A stretch of 64,000 nt of DNA from CAZBRS01 sp964494475 (GTDB taxonomy: Bacteria > Myxococcota_A > UBA9042 > CAZBRS01): contig CAZBRS010000015.1 in NCBI GenBank assembly GCA_964494475.1, forward strand, positions 31,605 to 95,604. The letters are read 5' to 3'. The position numbers were made by a program, and so were the translations under genes. Position 1 is the first letter of the stretch. Each line of letters opens with the position of its first letter. The notes under the pieces were generated by a model. That model ran no database searches, was not told where the DNA came from, and saw nothing but the letters and a program-made list of their open reading frames with translations. Shown piece by piece: positions 17,594 to 26,703 of the stretch.

Positions 17594-18442
17594 GTGAAGC
17601 TCAAGGACTACGTGACCCTCGGAAACCTGCTCTCGGGCTTCCTGTCGGTCATCATGCTCATCCGCGGCAACTACGACTGGGCCTGCTACCTCATCTTCAT
17701 CGCGTACGCGTTCGACGTGCTCGACGGCCCGGTGGCCAGGCTCACCAAGCAGTTCGACGACTTCGGCGGCGCCTTCGACAGCGTGTGCGACTTCGTGTCG
17801 TACTCGATCGCGCCGTCGTTCATCATCTACTACGCGTTCGCCGAGAAGCTGGGCTTCAACTGGATGGCCGCCGCGGCCATCGGCGCCATCCCCATCACGT
17901 TCGGCACCATCCGGCACGCGCTCTACGCGACCAAGCACATGAGCTACCCGGGCTACTTCATCGGCCTGCCGCGCCCCGCGCTGCCGCTGTTCGTGCTGGC
18001 GCTCCTGAACTCCAGCCTGTTCCTCAACGTGTTCCCCTCGCCGCTCAAGGAGATCTCCTGGGGCGTGGTCATCGCGGTGATCCTGGCCCTCGGAATCTTC
18101 CACGTGAAGCAGTTCCCGTTCGTCAGCCATCACGACCGGCGCTGGGGCGGCCTGCTGGCGTTCGGCCGCATCGAGTTCCTGTTCGGCTCGCTGGCCATGG
18201 TCCCCATCGTGCTGTGGCTCGACGCGCCCTTCCTGTTCTTCGACAAGCTCACGTTCGACCTCTTCGTCTACGTGTTCGTGTCGTGGATCGAGATCCCGCG
18301 CACCGACTTCGCGCGCATCCGGCACTACGTCGCGACCGGTGAGGTCATCAAGCCGCTCATCCACCCCGACAGCCCCTGGCGCGCCCGGAAGTTCGGCGCG
18401 TGGTTCCACCCCGAGCTCGATCCTCCCGACGCCGGAGCGTGA
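17594..18442 (+). CDS. pssA: Phosphatidylserine synthase (CDP-diacylglycerol-serine O-phosphatidyltransferase)
   Basis: A 282-residue multi-pass membrane enzyme that makes phosphatidylserine, the precursor of phosphatidylethanolamine. The CDP-alcohol phosphotransferase signature D-G-x2-A-R-x8-G-x3-D-x3-D is complete (DGPVARLTKQFDDFGGAFDS, then VCD; about residues 39-61). The surrounding helices and the Y-F-I-G-L-P-R-P motif fit the type II PssA group. The start GTG 17594 (MKLKDYVTLGNLLSGF) is typical. The stop overlaps the GTG start of the following radical SAM-like gene in GTGA. No psd gene is in the window. Confidence 0.92.
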   Translation: MKLKDYVTLGNLLSGFLSVIMLIRGNYDWACYLIFIAYAFDVLDGPVARLTKQFDDFGGAFDSVCDFVSYSIAPSFIIYYAFAEKLGFNWMAAAAIGAIPITFGTIRHALYATKHMSYPGYFIGLPRPALPLFVLALLNSSLFLNVFPSPLKEISWGVVIAVILALGIFHVKQFPFVSHHDRRWGGLLAFGRIEFLFGSLAMVPIVLWLDAPFLFFDKLTFDLFVYVFVSWIEIPRTDFARIRHYVATGEVIKPLIHPDSPWRARKFGAWFHPELDPPDAGA

Positions 18443-21231
18443 GCTTGTCCGCGCCCCGCCGCGCCCTGCTGGTCGAGTTCGTCAACGCCGACCAGACGCC
18501 CGGCCGGATCAGCAGCCTCTTCCCCCTGCTCAAGGGGTCGCTCCTGGGCGCCGGGGTCGCCGCACGCTGGGTGCGCTTCGCCGTGCCCACCACCAACCTG
18601 CTGGTCCACGGGCGCGACGAGATCACGCTGTCGGACGACGATCTGGCGGTGCTGCTCGCTCTTGCGGCCGAGCAGCGCCCCGACGTGCTGTTCGCCACCG
18701 ACGCGCTCGCCGACCTGCAGCGCGCGGCCGTGGAGCGCCTGGTGTCCGGCGCGTGCCATTGGCGCGTGCAGGTCCAGGTGCCGAAGGTCGAGGGGCTGCC
18801 CCAGGTCGAGGGGGCCACGCTGCTCGACCTGCCGGGGTTCACCCCCGATTACGCCTGGGAGGCCGGCAACGCGGCGGCCCTGCGTCGGGAGATCGACAAC
18901 GTCTACCTGCTGACGACCGAGAGCTGCGGGCATCGCCGCAGCGTCGCCGAAAATCCCTGCTATCGAGGCGTCTCCGACGCGCGCGTCGGGGGGCGGCTCG
19001 GCTGCGCGTTCTGCTCCAACTGGATCGGCGCCTCGGGGGCGGGCCGTTCCACGCCCCTGGCCTGGGTGCTGAAGCAGGTGCGGGCCGTGGCCGCGAGCCG
19101 TGGAGCGTCCGAGCGCTACCCGAACGCGCTGCTGCTGACGCGCCTCGAAGATCCCGAGCTGCTCGTTCCCTGCCTCGACGCGTTGAACGAGACGGGCCTG
19201 GCGGCGCACACGCAGCTGCTGGTCGCCGTTCGCACCGACCGGGCGGTGGCCTTCGACCGCTTCGTGCGGGCCGAGTTCGCGGCGCACCCCGATTCCCCTT
19301 TGCGCATCGGGGTCTACGCCAGCGGCATCGAGAGCTTCGCGGCCGACGATCTGGCGCGCTTCAACAAGGAGACCAGTCCGCTCGACGGGCTCCGCGCGGT
19401 CACGCTCTTTCGAAAGCTCAAGGCCGACTTCCCCGCGCGCTTCTCGTACGAGGGCCTGAGCTTCATCCTGTTCTCCCCCTGGACCACGCTCGAGACGCTG
19501 CACCAGAACGTCGGGCTCCTCCACTTCCTGCGCTTCCACGAGATCGGCAACCTGTTCGAAGCCCGCCTGCGGCTTCACCCCGACCTCGCGATCACCGCCC
19601 TGGCCGAGCGCGACGGCGTGATCGAGGTCGACGAGTCGGACCCCGTGCTGGTCTCGAACCGGCGCAAGCTCTTCGAGCGCGAGGTGGCCTGGCGGTTCCT
19701 CGAGCCGCGCCTGCGGCCGTTGTCGCGCGTGGCCTTGCGCCTCGATCTGCGCTCGGAGGAGCTCGACGACCCGCTGCTCCTGACGATCGAGCGACGCCTG
19801 GCGGCGGTCCGGTTCCCCCCCCGAAAGGACGCGAGGCTGGCCTTGCTGCTGGCCCTGGTCGATGTGGCGCGGGCGGCGCCCGAGGTGCTGGACGAGGAGG
19901 TGTTGCTCGACCGGGCGCTGCAGACCTGGGCCGAGCGCGAAGCGCCGGCCGTCCTGCCCCCCGACGGCGTGAGGGCCGGCCTGCTGCGCCTGCCGCTGGC
20001 GGAGTTTCTGCGCCGCGCGGCGCCGTTGCTGCAGGTCGGGCCGCGGCAGGTGCTCTCGCTCGAAGGCGTGGGGCGCGCGCAGGTCGACGCGGGCGTCCTC
20101 GGTGTTCTGAACGGGGGCGGCCTGGCCTGGGCGCTGGTCGACCCGTCGACCGGTCGCTCCGTCGACCGCGGCACCCTGGTCGTGGCGCGGGAGGCGTCGG
20201 CCCTGGCCGAGACCCTGGCGCAGGGCGCGCTGGCGGCCCGCGGGGGGCCCGAGCGGGGCGCTGCCGTGCGGGGCCTGGGCAGCCTGCACGGCGTCCCCGA
20301 GTGCTGCGCCAGCGCCTGGGCCGCCGACCCCGAGAGCCAGGCCCTCGGGCTGCCTTGGGCCGCCGTGTCGCGCCGCAGCGAAGTCGCCGGGCCCGTGCCC
20401 GCCGCGTGCAACCCGTTGCTCGTGCCCGCGCTGGCGTTCGTGCCCTGTCGCGCCGATTGCCCCGAGGCGGGCACGGTGCTGGGGCGCGTCGCGGCTGCGT
20501 TCTGCCCCGAGCTGCTCTCGGGGGACGGCGCGCGGGCCTTCGTGGTGCCCCTCGCGGGCGACTCCGACGCCGATCTGGTGGCCCTCTGCCTTCGGCGCGT
20601 CGACGACGAGGGCTTCGACTACGACGTCGACGACCCCGCGCCGGGCGCCCTCGCCGAGGTGCTCCGCGCGGGGGATCGCCTGACGGTCGGTGACGGGCAG
20701 CTTCGGGTCTCGAAGGGCGGTCGTGTGCTCGACGTCATGACCGCCACCCACGCGGTCTGGTCGCCCCTGCGCGCCTGGGCCGGCGCGACCTGGCGCGAGC
20801 TGGCGCGGGGCAAGGCCTTCCTGGTCGCGCGCGACGCCCCGGTCGGCGGGCCGGCGAGCAAGACGGCGCCTCCGCCCGCCGCGCGTTCGCGCGTGTCGAT
20901 CGTGACCGAGCTGCTCCGTCGGTTGCTGGAGCGCTATCCCGAGCGGTTCGGGGGCGTGGCGCTCCTGGGTGTCGACGAAGGCGCGGGCGACGACGAGTTG
21001 CGGGTGCGCGTGGCCCTCGAGGGGCTCGAGGTCGGCCTCACGTTGAGGGCGGCCGCCGGCGGGGAGCCCGGCTTCGTGCGCACCGAGCACTTCGACGTGG
21101 CGCACCTGCGCGAGACGCCGGTCACCTCGCCCGCGCAGCGCGCCCTCGTGAGGGCCCTCTGTGTGGGGCTCGACCGAGCCCTGTCCCGCTGGGCGCCGCG
21201 CTGCCTCCCACGGCTCCCGTCGGCCGATTGA
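18439..21231 (+). CDS. Large radical SAM-like protein with B12-type N-terminus and DUF483-like C-terminal part
   Basis: 930 residues. Residues 1-150 look like a cobalamin-binding-type Rossmann fold (ALLVEFVNADQTPGRISSLFPLLKGSLLGAG). Residues 155-400 resemble a radical SAM barrel. A cysteine set NPC-x13-CAFC is followed by the conserved-type segment IGVYASGIESF...ARFNKETSPLDGLRAVTLFRKL and FILFSPWTTLET. The spacing C-x13-C-x2-C is not the usual C-x3-C-x2-C. A later region carries GVPECCASAW and FVPCRADCPEAG, like the P-x-C-C and P-C-x-x-x-C motifs of DUF483 proteins. GTG 18439 overlaps the pssA stop and has GGAG upstream. The fold assignment is from pattern only; substrate unknown. Confidence 0.6.
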   Translation: MSLSAPRRALLVEFVNADQTPGRISSLFPLLKGSLLGAGVAARWVRFAVPTTNLLVHGRDEITLSDDDLAVLLALAAEQRPDVLFATDALADLQRAAVERLVSGACHWRVQVQVPKVEGLPQVEGATLLDLPGFTPDYAWEAGNAAALRREIDNVYLLTTESCGHRRSVAENPCYRGVSDARVGGRLGCAFCSNWIGASGAGRSTPLAWVLKQVRAVAASRGASERYPNALLLTRLEDPELLVPCLDALNETGLAAHTQLLVAVRTDRAVAFDRFVRAEFAAHPDSPLRIGVYASGIESFAADDLARFNKETSPLDGLRAVTLFRKLKADFPARFSYEGLSFILFSPWTTLETLHQNVGLLHFLRFHEIGNLFEARLRLHPDLAITALAERDGVIEVDESDPVLVSNRRKLFEREVAWRFLEPRLRPLSRVALRLDLRSEELDDPLLLTIERRLAAVRFPPRKDARLALLLALVDVARAAPEVLDEEVLLDRALQTWAEREAPAVLPPDGVRAGLLRLPLAEFLRRAAPLLQVGPRQVLSLEGVGRAQVDAGVLGVLNGGGLAWALVDPSTGRSVDRGTLVVAREASALAETLAQGALAARGGPERGAAVRGLGSLHGVPECCASAWAADPESQALGLPWAAVSRRSEVAGPVPAACNPLLVPALAFVPCRADCPEAGTVLGRVAAAFCPELLSGDGARAFVVPLAGDSDADLVALCLRRVDDEGFDYDVDDPAPGALAEVLRAGDRLTVGDGQLRVSKGGRVLDVMTATHAVWSPLRAWAGATWRELARGKAFLVARDAPVGGPASKTAPPPAARSRVSIVTELLRRLLERYPERFGGVALLGVDEGAGDDELRVRVALEGLEVGLTLRAAAGGEPGFVRTEHFDVAHLRETPVTSPAQRALVRALCVGLDRALSRWAPRCLPRLPSAD

Positions 21232-21252
21232 CCGCCGATCGTTCCTTTCCCG

Positions 21253-21281
21253 TTGAGTCGGCCGGCGAGTGTAAGTAGATT
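21253..21281 (+). promoter_or_regulatory. Promoter of the HEAT/HD gene pair
   Basis: TTGAGT (21253-21258), 17-base spacer, TAGATT (21276-21281). Transcription from about 21288 would exclude the in-frame TTG at 21253 and support GTG 21310 as the start of the next gene. Confidence 0.5.
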
Positions 21282-21309
21282 TCTTGCGAACCTCGCGGGG
21301 TCTGCCGCC

Positions 21310-23160
21310 GTGGAGCGATCGGTCAATCCGGGCGATTCGTCGCGTCTCGATCTCGCGCGCGTCGGTGAGGGCGACGAGCAGTACCTCTCCGATGGCGACA
21401 AGCAGCGCCTGCAGCACGCCCGCACCGTGTTCGGCCTGTTCGCGAAGGCCGTCAAGGCCATCCGGCTCTACGGGGGCAAGGGCCCGCACGTCGATCGCTT
21501 CCGCGACGATCTGTACCGCGATCTGCAGCAGTACCTGATGGCCGAGGGTGAGCTGCGGGTCGACGTGGCGCCCGACGCGTTCCTGATGCACGGGCAGGCC
21601 GTGTTGAGCGTCCCGGCCGACGAGGGCGACGATCTGATCTACGAGCTCTTTCGCGAGGGGATGCGCGAGCTCGCGTTCCTGCCCGGCCTCGGCCCCGACG
21701 AGCTCGCCGTGTTCCTCTCCCTGCTGGTCCTCGACGGCGCGGCCGAGGAGCGGCGTCTCGACGACGATCGCGTCACCCTGATCTGGGAGGCCGGGCTCGA
21801 GCACGTGACGGTCCAGATCGCCGATCTCCTGACGAACGGCGCGTACTTTCAACGCAACCCCGAGTATCGGCAGCACTTCGCGGAGCGCCTGCTGCGCCTG
21901 GTGCAGCGCGCCGCGCCAACGCTCCGGCCCAGCGGCCCCCTGACCCGCCCCGAGCGCCGGGCCGCCCCTGACCAGCCCGCCGAGGCCGAGGTCGACGCGC
22001 TGCTCGAGGGCTTCCCGGGCTTCGTGCTGCGCGACGCGCTGGCGCCGTTCGAAGCGCTCGAGGAGGCTCGCGGCCTCGCGCCCCTCTTCGACGACGACGC
22101 GCGCCGGCAGCCCCTCCGGTTCCTCGAGGCGCTCTGCGACGCGACGGCCACGACGTCGACGCCCGACGAGCGCTCCTTCGCGGTGGAGCACGCCGTGCGC
22201 CTGCTCGAAGACGCCCTGGCCGCCGGCGATCTCGATCTGCTCGACGCCGCCGTCACGGCCCTGCGCAGCCATACGCAGGTGCGCGACGCCACCCGCGCGA
22301 GCCGCCAGGCGTTCGTGGGCGAGGTGCTCGCGCCCCTGGCCCGCTACCACCGCCTGATTCTGCTCCGGCCGGTGATCGCCGAGGGGCGCCCCGAGAACCT
22401 CGAGAAGCTGATGGGCTTCTTCGACCTCCTGCCGCGCTCCGAGCTCGACGGCCTCGTGAGCTTCCTCTCCAAGCTCGGCGACGGCCCCGCCGTGAAGCCC
22501 CTGCGCGAGCTGCTCGAGCGTCGCGGTGCCGACCTGACCCCGTACCACGTGGCGCGGCTGAAGAGCGAGAACGTGCTGGTGGTGCTCGAGTCGTTGCGCA
22601 CGCTATCGGCCTCCGGGGGCGCCAGGGTCGACGAGGCCGTGCGCGGGCTGCTCGACAACCGCAACCCGTCGGTGAGGCGCCAGGCGCTCCTGTCGCTGAA
22701 GGGCCGCTGGAGCACGCAGATCTTCACCGACGCGCTGCGCTTCCTGCAATCCGACGAGGTGGGGATGCGGCTGGCCGCGCTCGAGGTGATCGCGGCCGGA
22801 CACGATCCCGAGATGCACGAGCCGCTCTGTACGGTCGCCGAGCGTCCCGAGTTCGCGCGGCGCGACCCCGACGAGCGCGGGCAGCACCTGTCGGCCCTGC
22901 TGGCCTGCGATCGGGCTGGCGCCGTGGCGTGGCTGCAGGCGCGCCTGCTGCGACGCAACCTCTTCGCGCGCCGCCAGCAGCAGGCCCTGGTCGAGGCCGC
23001 CGTGCCGGCGTTGCTCGAGCACGACGGGCCCGACACGCGCCAGCTCCTGGCCGAGTGGCTCTGCGGCGAGCCGCCGGGCAGCGCCCTTCGGCAGCAGGTC
23101 GAGCCCGTGCTCGCGGCGCGGCTGGCGGCCGAAGAAGAAGCCCGGCTGGGGACGCCATGA
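21310..23160 (+). CDS. HEAT-repeat-like protein
   Basis: 616 residues if started at GTG 21310 (635 if at TTG 21253, which overlaps the predicted -35 box). The N-terminal half includes an alpha/beta domain (HARTVFGLFAKAVKAIRLYGGKG, and a strand pair at LRVDVAPDAFLMHGQAVL). The C-terminal 220 residues are helical repeats of HEAT type (NPSVRRQALLSLKGRW, GMRLAALEVIAAGHDP). A segment like KAIRLYG...HVDRFRDDL also appears, in degenerate form, in the next protein (KALRVYELNNRAV), so the two genes may be related. There is no signal peptide or enzymatic motif; probably a cytoplasmic scaffold. The stop overlaps the start of the HD-domain gene (ATGA). Confidence 0.7.
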   Translation: MERSVNPGDSSRLDLARVGEGDEQYLSDGDKQRLQHARTVFGLFAKAVKAIRLYGGKGPHVDRFRDDLYRDLQQYLMAEGELRVDVAPDAFLMHGQAVLSVPADEGDDLIYELFREGMRELAFLPGLGPDELAVFLSLLVLDGAAEERRLDDDRVTLIWEAGLEHVTVQIADLLTNGAYFQRNPEYRQHFAERLLRLVQRAAPTLRPSGPLTRPERRAAPDQPAEAEVDALLEGFPGFVLRDALAPFEALEEARGLAPLFDDDARRQPLRFLEALCDATATTSTPDERSFAVEHAVRLLEDALAAGDLDLLDAAVTALRSHTQVRDATRASRQAFVGEVLAPLARYHRLILLRPVIAEGRPENLEKLMGFFDLLPRSELDGLVSFLSKLGDGPAVKPLRELLERRGADLTPYHVARLKSENVLVVLESLRTLSASGGARVDEAVRGLLDNRNPSVRRQALLSLKGRWSTQIFTDALRFLQSDEVGMRLAALEVIAAGHDPEMHEPLCTVAERPEFARRDPDERGQHLSALLACDRAGAVAWLQARLLRRNLFARRQQQALVEAAVPALLEHDGPDTRQLLAEWLCGEPPGSALRQQVEPVLAARLAAEEEARLGTP

Positions 23161-24638
23161 ACGAACCGCGCGAGCCCCAGGCAACCCCCGGCTCGGGCCG
23201 CGCCGAGGCGCTCCCCCCGGCGAACCGCGCGAGCGAGTCCGACCAGGTGGCCTCCCGCCTCGTGAGCGGCCTGTACGCGCTCGATAAGGCGCTGCGCGTC
23301 TACGAGCTCAACAACCGCGCGGTCCTCGGGCTCCTCGACGACCTGGTCGCTGCCATCCGCGCCGCGCCGGGCGGTGAGGGCCGCGGGCCCTCCATCGAAC
23401 TGCAGGACGAGCACGTCCTCTTGAACGGCGCGCCCGCCCGCCTGGGCTACAAGGTGTGGCTGCGAGCCCGCGACCTGGCGACCTCGCTCCGTCGGCGCGG
23501 GATTCGCGGCCTGGTCCTGCCCCCCGAGCCCACGCGCCAGAAGCTGCAGCTCCTGTTCGCCCGCCTGCAGAAGATCAAGCTGGCCTCGGCGCCCGAAGCC
23601 GGGCTGCTCCTGGACCAGATTCGCCTCGAGACCGGGGCCTCCGTGCTCTCGGCGCCGCCCCTGGCGCCGACCGAGCACCTGCGGGAGCGCGACCGCTACG
23701 TCGTGCGGCTGTACGCCGCCCTCACCGTCCTCGTACGCGACGCCCTCGAGGCCGCGCGCGCGGGCCGTCGTGTCACGCTCGTGCCCCTGAAGCGCGTCCT
23801 CCAGGCGTTGTCCGACGAGCTCGAGCACCGCGAGGCGTTGCTGTTGGCGCTCATGGACGTGCCGGGTTATCGCGGTCACCAGGAGACGCACCTCGCCAAC
23901 GTGACGCTGCTGGCGCTGGCGGTCGGCAGGCGGCTGCGCCTCGGGCCCGAGCGCCTGATGCAGCTGGCGCTCGCGGCGGTCTTCCACGACCTGCCGCGGG
24001 CGCTCGTGCCCCACGACCTGCAGGCGCGCCTCGAGCGCGACGAGCCGCTGTCCGAGTCCGAGCAGCGCGCGGTCGAGGCCGCACCCGGGCGTGCGATCCG
24101 GTTCCTGCTGCAGGGCCCGGGCGCGTCGACGTCCCACTCCCTGGCGCCGGTCGTCACGCTGGCCGAGTCCGGCGACGAGTTCGTCCGGCCCCCGAGCTAT
24201 CGAAGCGGCGTGGGTCCGAGCGCTCTGTCGCGCCTGCTGGCCGTGGTGAACGCGTACGAGCTGCTCGTCCGCCCCGTGGGAGCCTGGGACCCCCTCCTGC
24301 CGGCCGAGGCCATGCGCTGGCTGCTGGTCGAGCACGCCGATCGCTTCGATGCCGAGCTCCTTCAGGCCTTCGGCCGCGTGCTGGGGCTCTTCCCGACCGG
24401 CAGCCTGGTCGAGCTCTCGACCGGCGAGATCGCGGTGGTCGTCGGGCAACACGGCGAGGAGGGCTGCGCGGGCGCTCCGGTGGTCGAGCTGCTCACGGCC
24501 GCCGACGGCGAGCCCGTGGTGCCCGAGCGCGTCGATCTGGCCTCTGACGGCCGCGCCATTCGAGCCCCCCTCGAGCCCGGCGCCTTCGGCTTCGACGGGC
24601 TGCAGCACTTCCTTCGCCCGGCAGGGATTTCTCTTTGA
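23157..24638 (+). CDS. HD-domain protein (degenerate HD-GYP type)
   Basis: 493 residues. An N-terminal part (about 20-170) shares the LYALDKALRVYELNN / ELQDEHVLLNGAPARLGYKVWL layout with the preceding HEAT protein. The middle has an HD-phosphohydrolase core: HQETHLANVTLLALAVGRRL, followed by LALAAVFHDLPRALVP, which contains the HD pair. The later H-H-E and G-Y-P motifs of true c-di-GMP phosphodiesterases are not seen; PGRAIRFLLQGPG stands where they would be. Catalysis is therefore doubtful. The C-terminal 70 residues resemble a small beta domain (LVELSTGEIAVVVGQH) common after HD-GYP domains. It is translationally coupled to the HEAT gene. Confidence 0.75.
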   Translation: MNEPREPQATPGSGRAEALPPANRASESDQVASRLVSGLYALDKALRVYELNNRAVLGLLDDLVAAIRAAPGGEGRGPSIELQDEHVLLNGAPARLGYKVWLRARDLATSLRRRGIRGLVLPPEPTRQKLQLLFARLQKIKLASAPEAGLLLDQIRLETGASVLSAPPLAPTEHLRERDRYVVRLYAALTVLVRDALEAARAGRRVTLVPLKRVLQALSDELEHREALLLALMDVPGYRGHQETHLANVTLLALAVGRRLRLGPERLMQLALAAVFHDLPRALVPHDLQARLERDEPLSESEQRAVEAAPGRAIRFLLQGPGASTSHSLAPVVTLAESGDEFVRPPSYRSGVGPSALSRLLAVVNAYELLVRPVGAWDPLLPAEAMRWLLVEHADRFDAELLQAFGRVLGLFPTGSLVELSTGEIAVVVGQHGEEGCAGAPVVELLTAADGEPVVPERVDLASDGRAIRAPLEPGAFGFDGLQHFLRPAGISL

Positions 24639-24664
24639 CACGGTGCGTGACGCGTCGATATGAT
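24635..24664 (+). promoter_or_regulatory. Strong promoter of the acyl-CoA dehydrogenase gene
   Basis: TTGACA (24635-24640), 18-base spacer, TATGAT (24659-24664, five of six). The -35 box overlaps the stop codon of the HD-domain gene. Confidence 0.75.
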
Positions 24665-24678
24665 GCACTGCGTAATCG

Positions 24679-24692
24679 AGGCGCCAGCGCCT
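24679..24692. promoter_or_regulatory. Dyad AGGCGC-CA-GCGCCT just after the predicted start site
   Basis: A perfect 6-2-6 inverted repeat 8 to 21 bases downstream of the predicted transcription start and upstream of the GGGGAGGGG ribosome-binding site. It could be a repressor operator or a leader hairpin. Confidence 0.35.
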
Positions 24693-24714
24693 ATCACTTG
24701 AGGGGAGGGGACGG

Positions 24715-26580
24715 ATGAACGCGACCGAGTACACCGCGAATCTTCGTGACGCCCGCTTCGTCCTGTTCGAGCAGCTGAAGGTCCAGGACCTGTGCAAGCT
24801 GCCCAAGTACCAGGACTTCGACCAGGACACCTTCGACGCCATGCTGGTCGAGGCCGTCAAGCTGGCCGAAAAGACCATGAACCCTTTGAACAAGCCCGGC
24901 GACCGCGAAGGCGCGCACTGGGACCCCGAGACCAAGAAGGTCACGACCCCCAAGGGCATGAAGGACGTCTGGAAGAAGTTCACCGAGGGCGGCTTCCAGG
25001 CGGCCGGCGGCGATCCCATCTACGGCGGCATGGGGCTCCCGCCCGTGCTCATCACCGCCTTCAACGAGTTCTTCGCGGGCGGCAACATCTCGGCGTCGCT
25101 CTACCCGCTGCTCATCGCCGGCGCTTCGGCCGTCATCGAGCGCTACTGCACCGACGAGATCAAGCAGACCTGGCTGCCCAACATGTACGCCGGGCTCTGG
25201 GGCGCCACCATGCTGCTGACCGAGCCGGGCGCCGGCTCCGACGTGGGCAACTCGAAGACCAAGGCCGTGAAGCAGGCTGACGGCACCTACAAGCTCGTCG
25301 GCGACAAGATCTTCATCACCGGCGGCGATCACGATCTGGCCGTGAACATCGTGCACCTGGTGCTGGCGCGCGTCGAAGGCGCCCCCAAGGGCACGAAGGG
25401 CCTGTCGCTCTTCCTGGTGCCGAAGTTCCGCCTGAAGGCCGATGGCTCGCTGGGCCAGTTCAACGACATCACGTGCACGGGCATCGAGCACAAGATGGGC
25501 ATCAAGGCCTCGGCCACCTGCTCGCTGAGCATCGGCGACAACAACGACTGCCAGGGCTGGATCATCGGCAGCGAGGGCCAGGGCATGCCCATCATGTTCA
25601 ACATGATGAACCTCGCCCGCATCGAGACCGGCATGGGCGCCATCGGCCTGGCCCAAGGCGCGTACAACAACGCCCTGTCCTACGCCCGCGAGCGCCTGCA
25701 GGGCTCGAGCCTGAAGGAGTTCAAGAACCCCGACGCGCCGCGCGTGCCCATCATCGAGCACCCCGACATCCGTCGCATGCTGCTGCACATGAAGTCGCAG
25801 ATCGACGCCTGCCGCTACATCCTGTTCAAGACGGGCCTGTACGAGACCCTGGGCCACTTCGCGACCGACGACGAGGTCAAGGAGAAGAACAAGGACTTCC
25901 TCGAGCTGCTCACCCCGATCTGCAAGGCCTACTGCTCGGATCGCGGCTTCGAGAGCTGCTCGACCAGCATGCAGGTCTTCGGCGGCTACGGCTACACCCA
26001 GGAATACCCGGTCGAGCAGTACACGCGCGACGCGCGCATCCTGCCGATCTACGAAGGCGCGAACGGCATCCAGGCCATGGACCTCCTCGGCCGCAAGCTG
26101 GGCATGAAGGGCGGCATGGTCCTCATGAACTACATGGAAGAGCTGGCCAAGGATCTCGACGCCGCCAAGGCCATCCCCGGCTTCGCCGACGTGGCCGAGG
26201 CCTACGAGAAGGCCAAGGACGAGTTCGTGAACGTGGCCATGAACCTGTCGGCCATGGCCATGGCGGGCGAGTTCGTGGTGGCCCTGAAGTCGGCGTGCGA
26301 GTTCCTGAAGCTCATGGGTCACGTGGTCGGCATGAGCGGGCTCATCGAGCAGTCGATCCTGGCCAACGCCTGGCTGCAGGCCCGGTACGCCAAGGAAGGC
26401 ATCGCGGCCGACGACAAGAAGGCCCAGCGCGCGTTCTACGGCTCGAACGAAGAGGCCAAGTTCTACGCCAGCAAGCTGGCCGAGGCCCGCTTCTTCGCCA
26501 TGAGCATCCTGCCCGAGGTCTTCGCGCTCTCCAGCTCGATCCTCGCGAAGGACAAGTCCTGCATGGAGCCGGTGTTGTAG
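24715..26580 (+). CDS. Acyl-CoA dehydrogenase, long DmdC-like form
   Basis: 621 residues, typical of the roughly 600-residue acyl-CoA dehydrogenase subgroup that includes 3-methylmercaptopropionyl-CoA dehydrogenase (DmdC). Visible: the FAD/acyl-binding segment ATMLLTEPGAGSDVG, then GDKIFITGGDHDL, an arginine-rich helix with MMNLARIETGMGAIGLAQGA, and QVFGGYGYTQEYPVEQYTRDARI. The catalytic glutamate is in IYEGANGIQAMDLLGRKLG. A C-terminal extension (about 465-600) carries the AcdA C-terminal helical domain. The enzyme oxidises acyl-CoA to enoyl-CoA. The substrate cannot be told from sequence. It is monocistronic, with a strong promoter and a likely terminator, suggesting high expression. Confidence 0.93.
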   Translation: MNATEYTANLRDARFVLFEQLKVQDLCKLPKYQDFDQDTFDAMLVEAVKLAEKTMNPLNKPGDREGAHWDPETKKVTTPKGMKDVWKKFTEGGFQAAGGDPIYGGMGLPPVLITAFNEFFAGGNISASLYPLLIAGASAVIERYCTDEIKQTWLPNMYAGLWGATMLLTEPGAGSDVGNSKTKAVKQADGTYKLVGDKIFITGGDHDLAVNIVHLVLARVEGAPKGTKGLSLFLVPKFRLKADGSLGQFNDITCTGIEHKMGIKASATCSLSIGDNNDCQGWIIGSEGQGMPIMFNMMNLARIETGMGAIGLAQGAYNNALSYARERLQGSSLKEFKNPDAPRVPIIEHPDIRRMLLHMKSQIDACRYILFKTGLYETLGHFATDDEVKEKNKDFLELLTPICKAYCSDRGFESCSTSMQVFGGYGYTQEYPVEQYTRDARILPIYEGANGIQAMDLLGRKLGMKGGMVLMNYMEELAKDLDAAKAIPGFADVAEAYEKAKDEFVNVAMNLSAMAMAGEFVVALKSACEFLKLMGHVVGMSGLIEQSILANAWLQARYAKEGIAADDKKAQRAFYGSNEEAKFYASKLAEARFFAMSILPEVFALSSSILAKDKSCMEPVL

Positions 26581-26586
26581 CCGCCT

Positions 26587-26614
26587 GCCCCGATTCGGGG
26601 CGACGGTTCGTTTT
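26587..26614 (+). terminator. Probable terminator after the acyl-CoA dehydrogenase gene
   Basis: GCCCCG-ATT-CGGGGC (26587-26601) seven bases after the stop, followed by a T-containing tail ending in TTTT (26611-26614). The tail is interrupted, so termination may be partial. Confidence 0.45.
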
Positions 26615-26703
26615 CGCCTCTTCCATCCGAAGCTTCCTCGGTCATTCGTCGTGCGTCGTCGTCCGTTGTCGACGGCATGACCGGCAGGCGTCTACAACGT
26701 CTT

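Noticed and set aside
18325..22548. A 1,407-codon minus-strand frame across pssA, the radical SAM-like gene and the HEAT gene
   Set aside because: It crosses three plus-strand genes with good starts, has no recognisable domain and is rich in Gln/Arg as expected from antisense sequence.
23157..24638. Active HD-GYP c-di-GMP phosphodiesterase
   Set aside because: The H-D pair is present, but the H-H-E and G-Y-P motifs are not seen at the expected distance.
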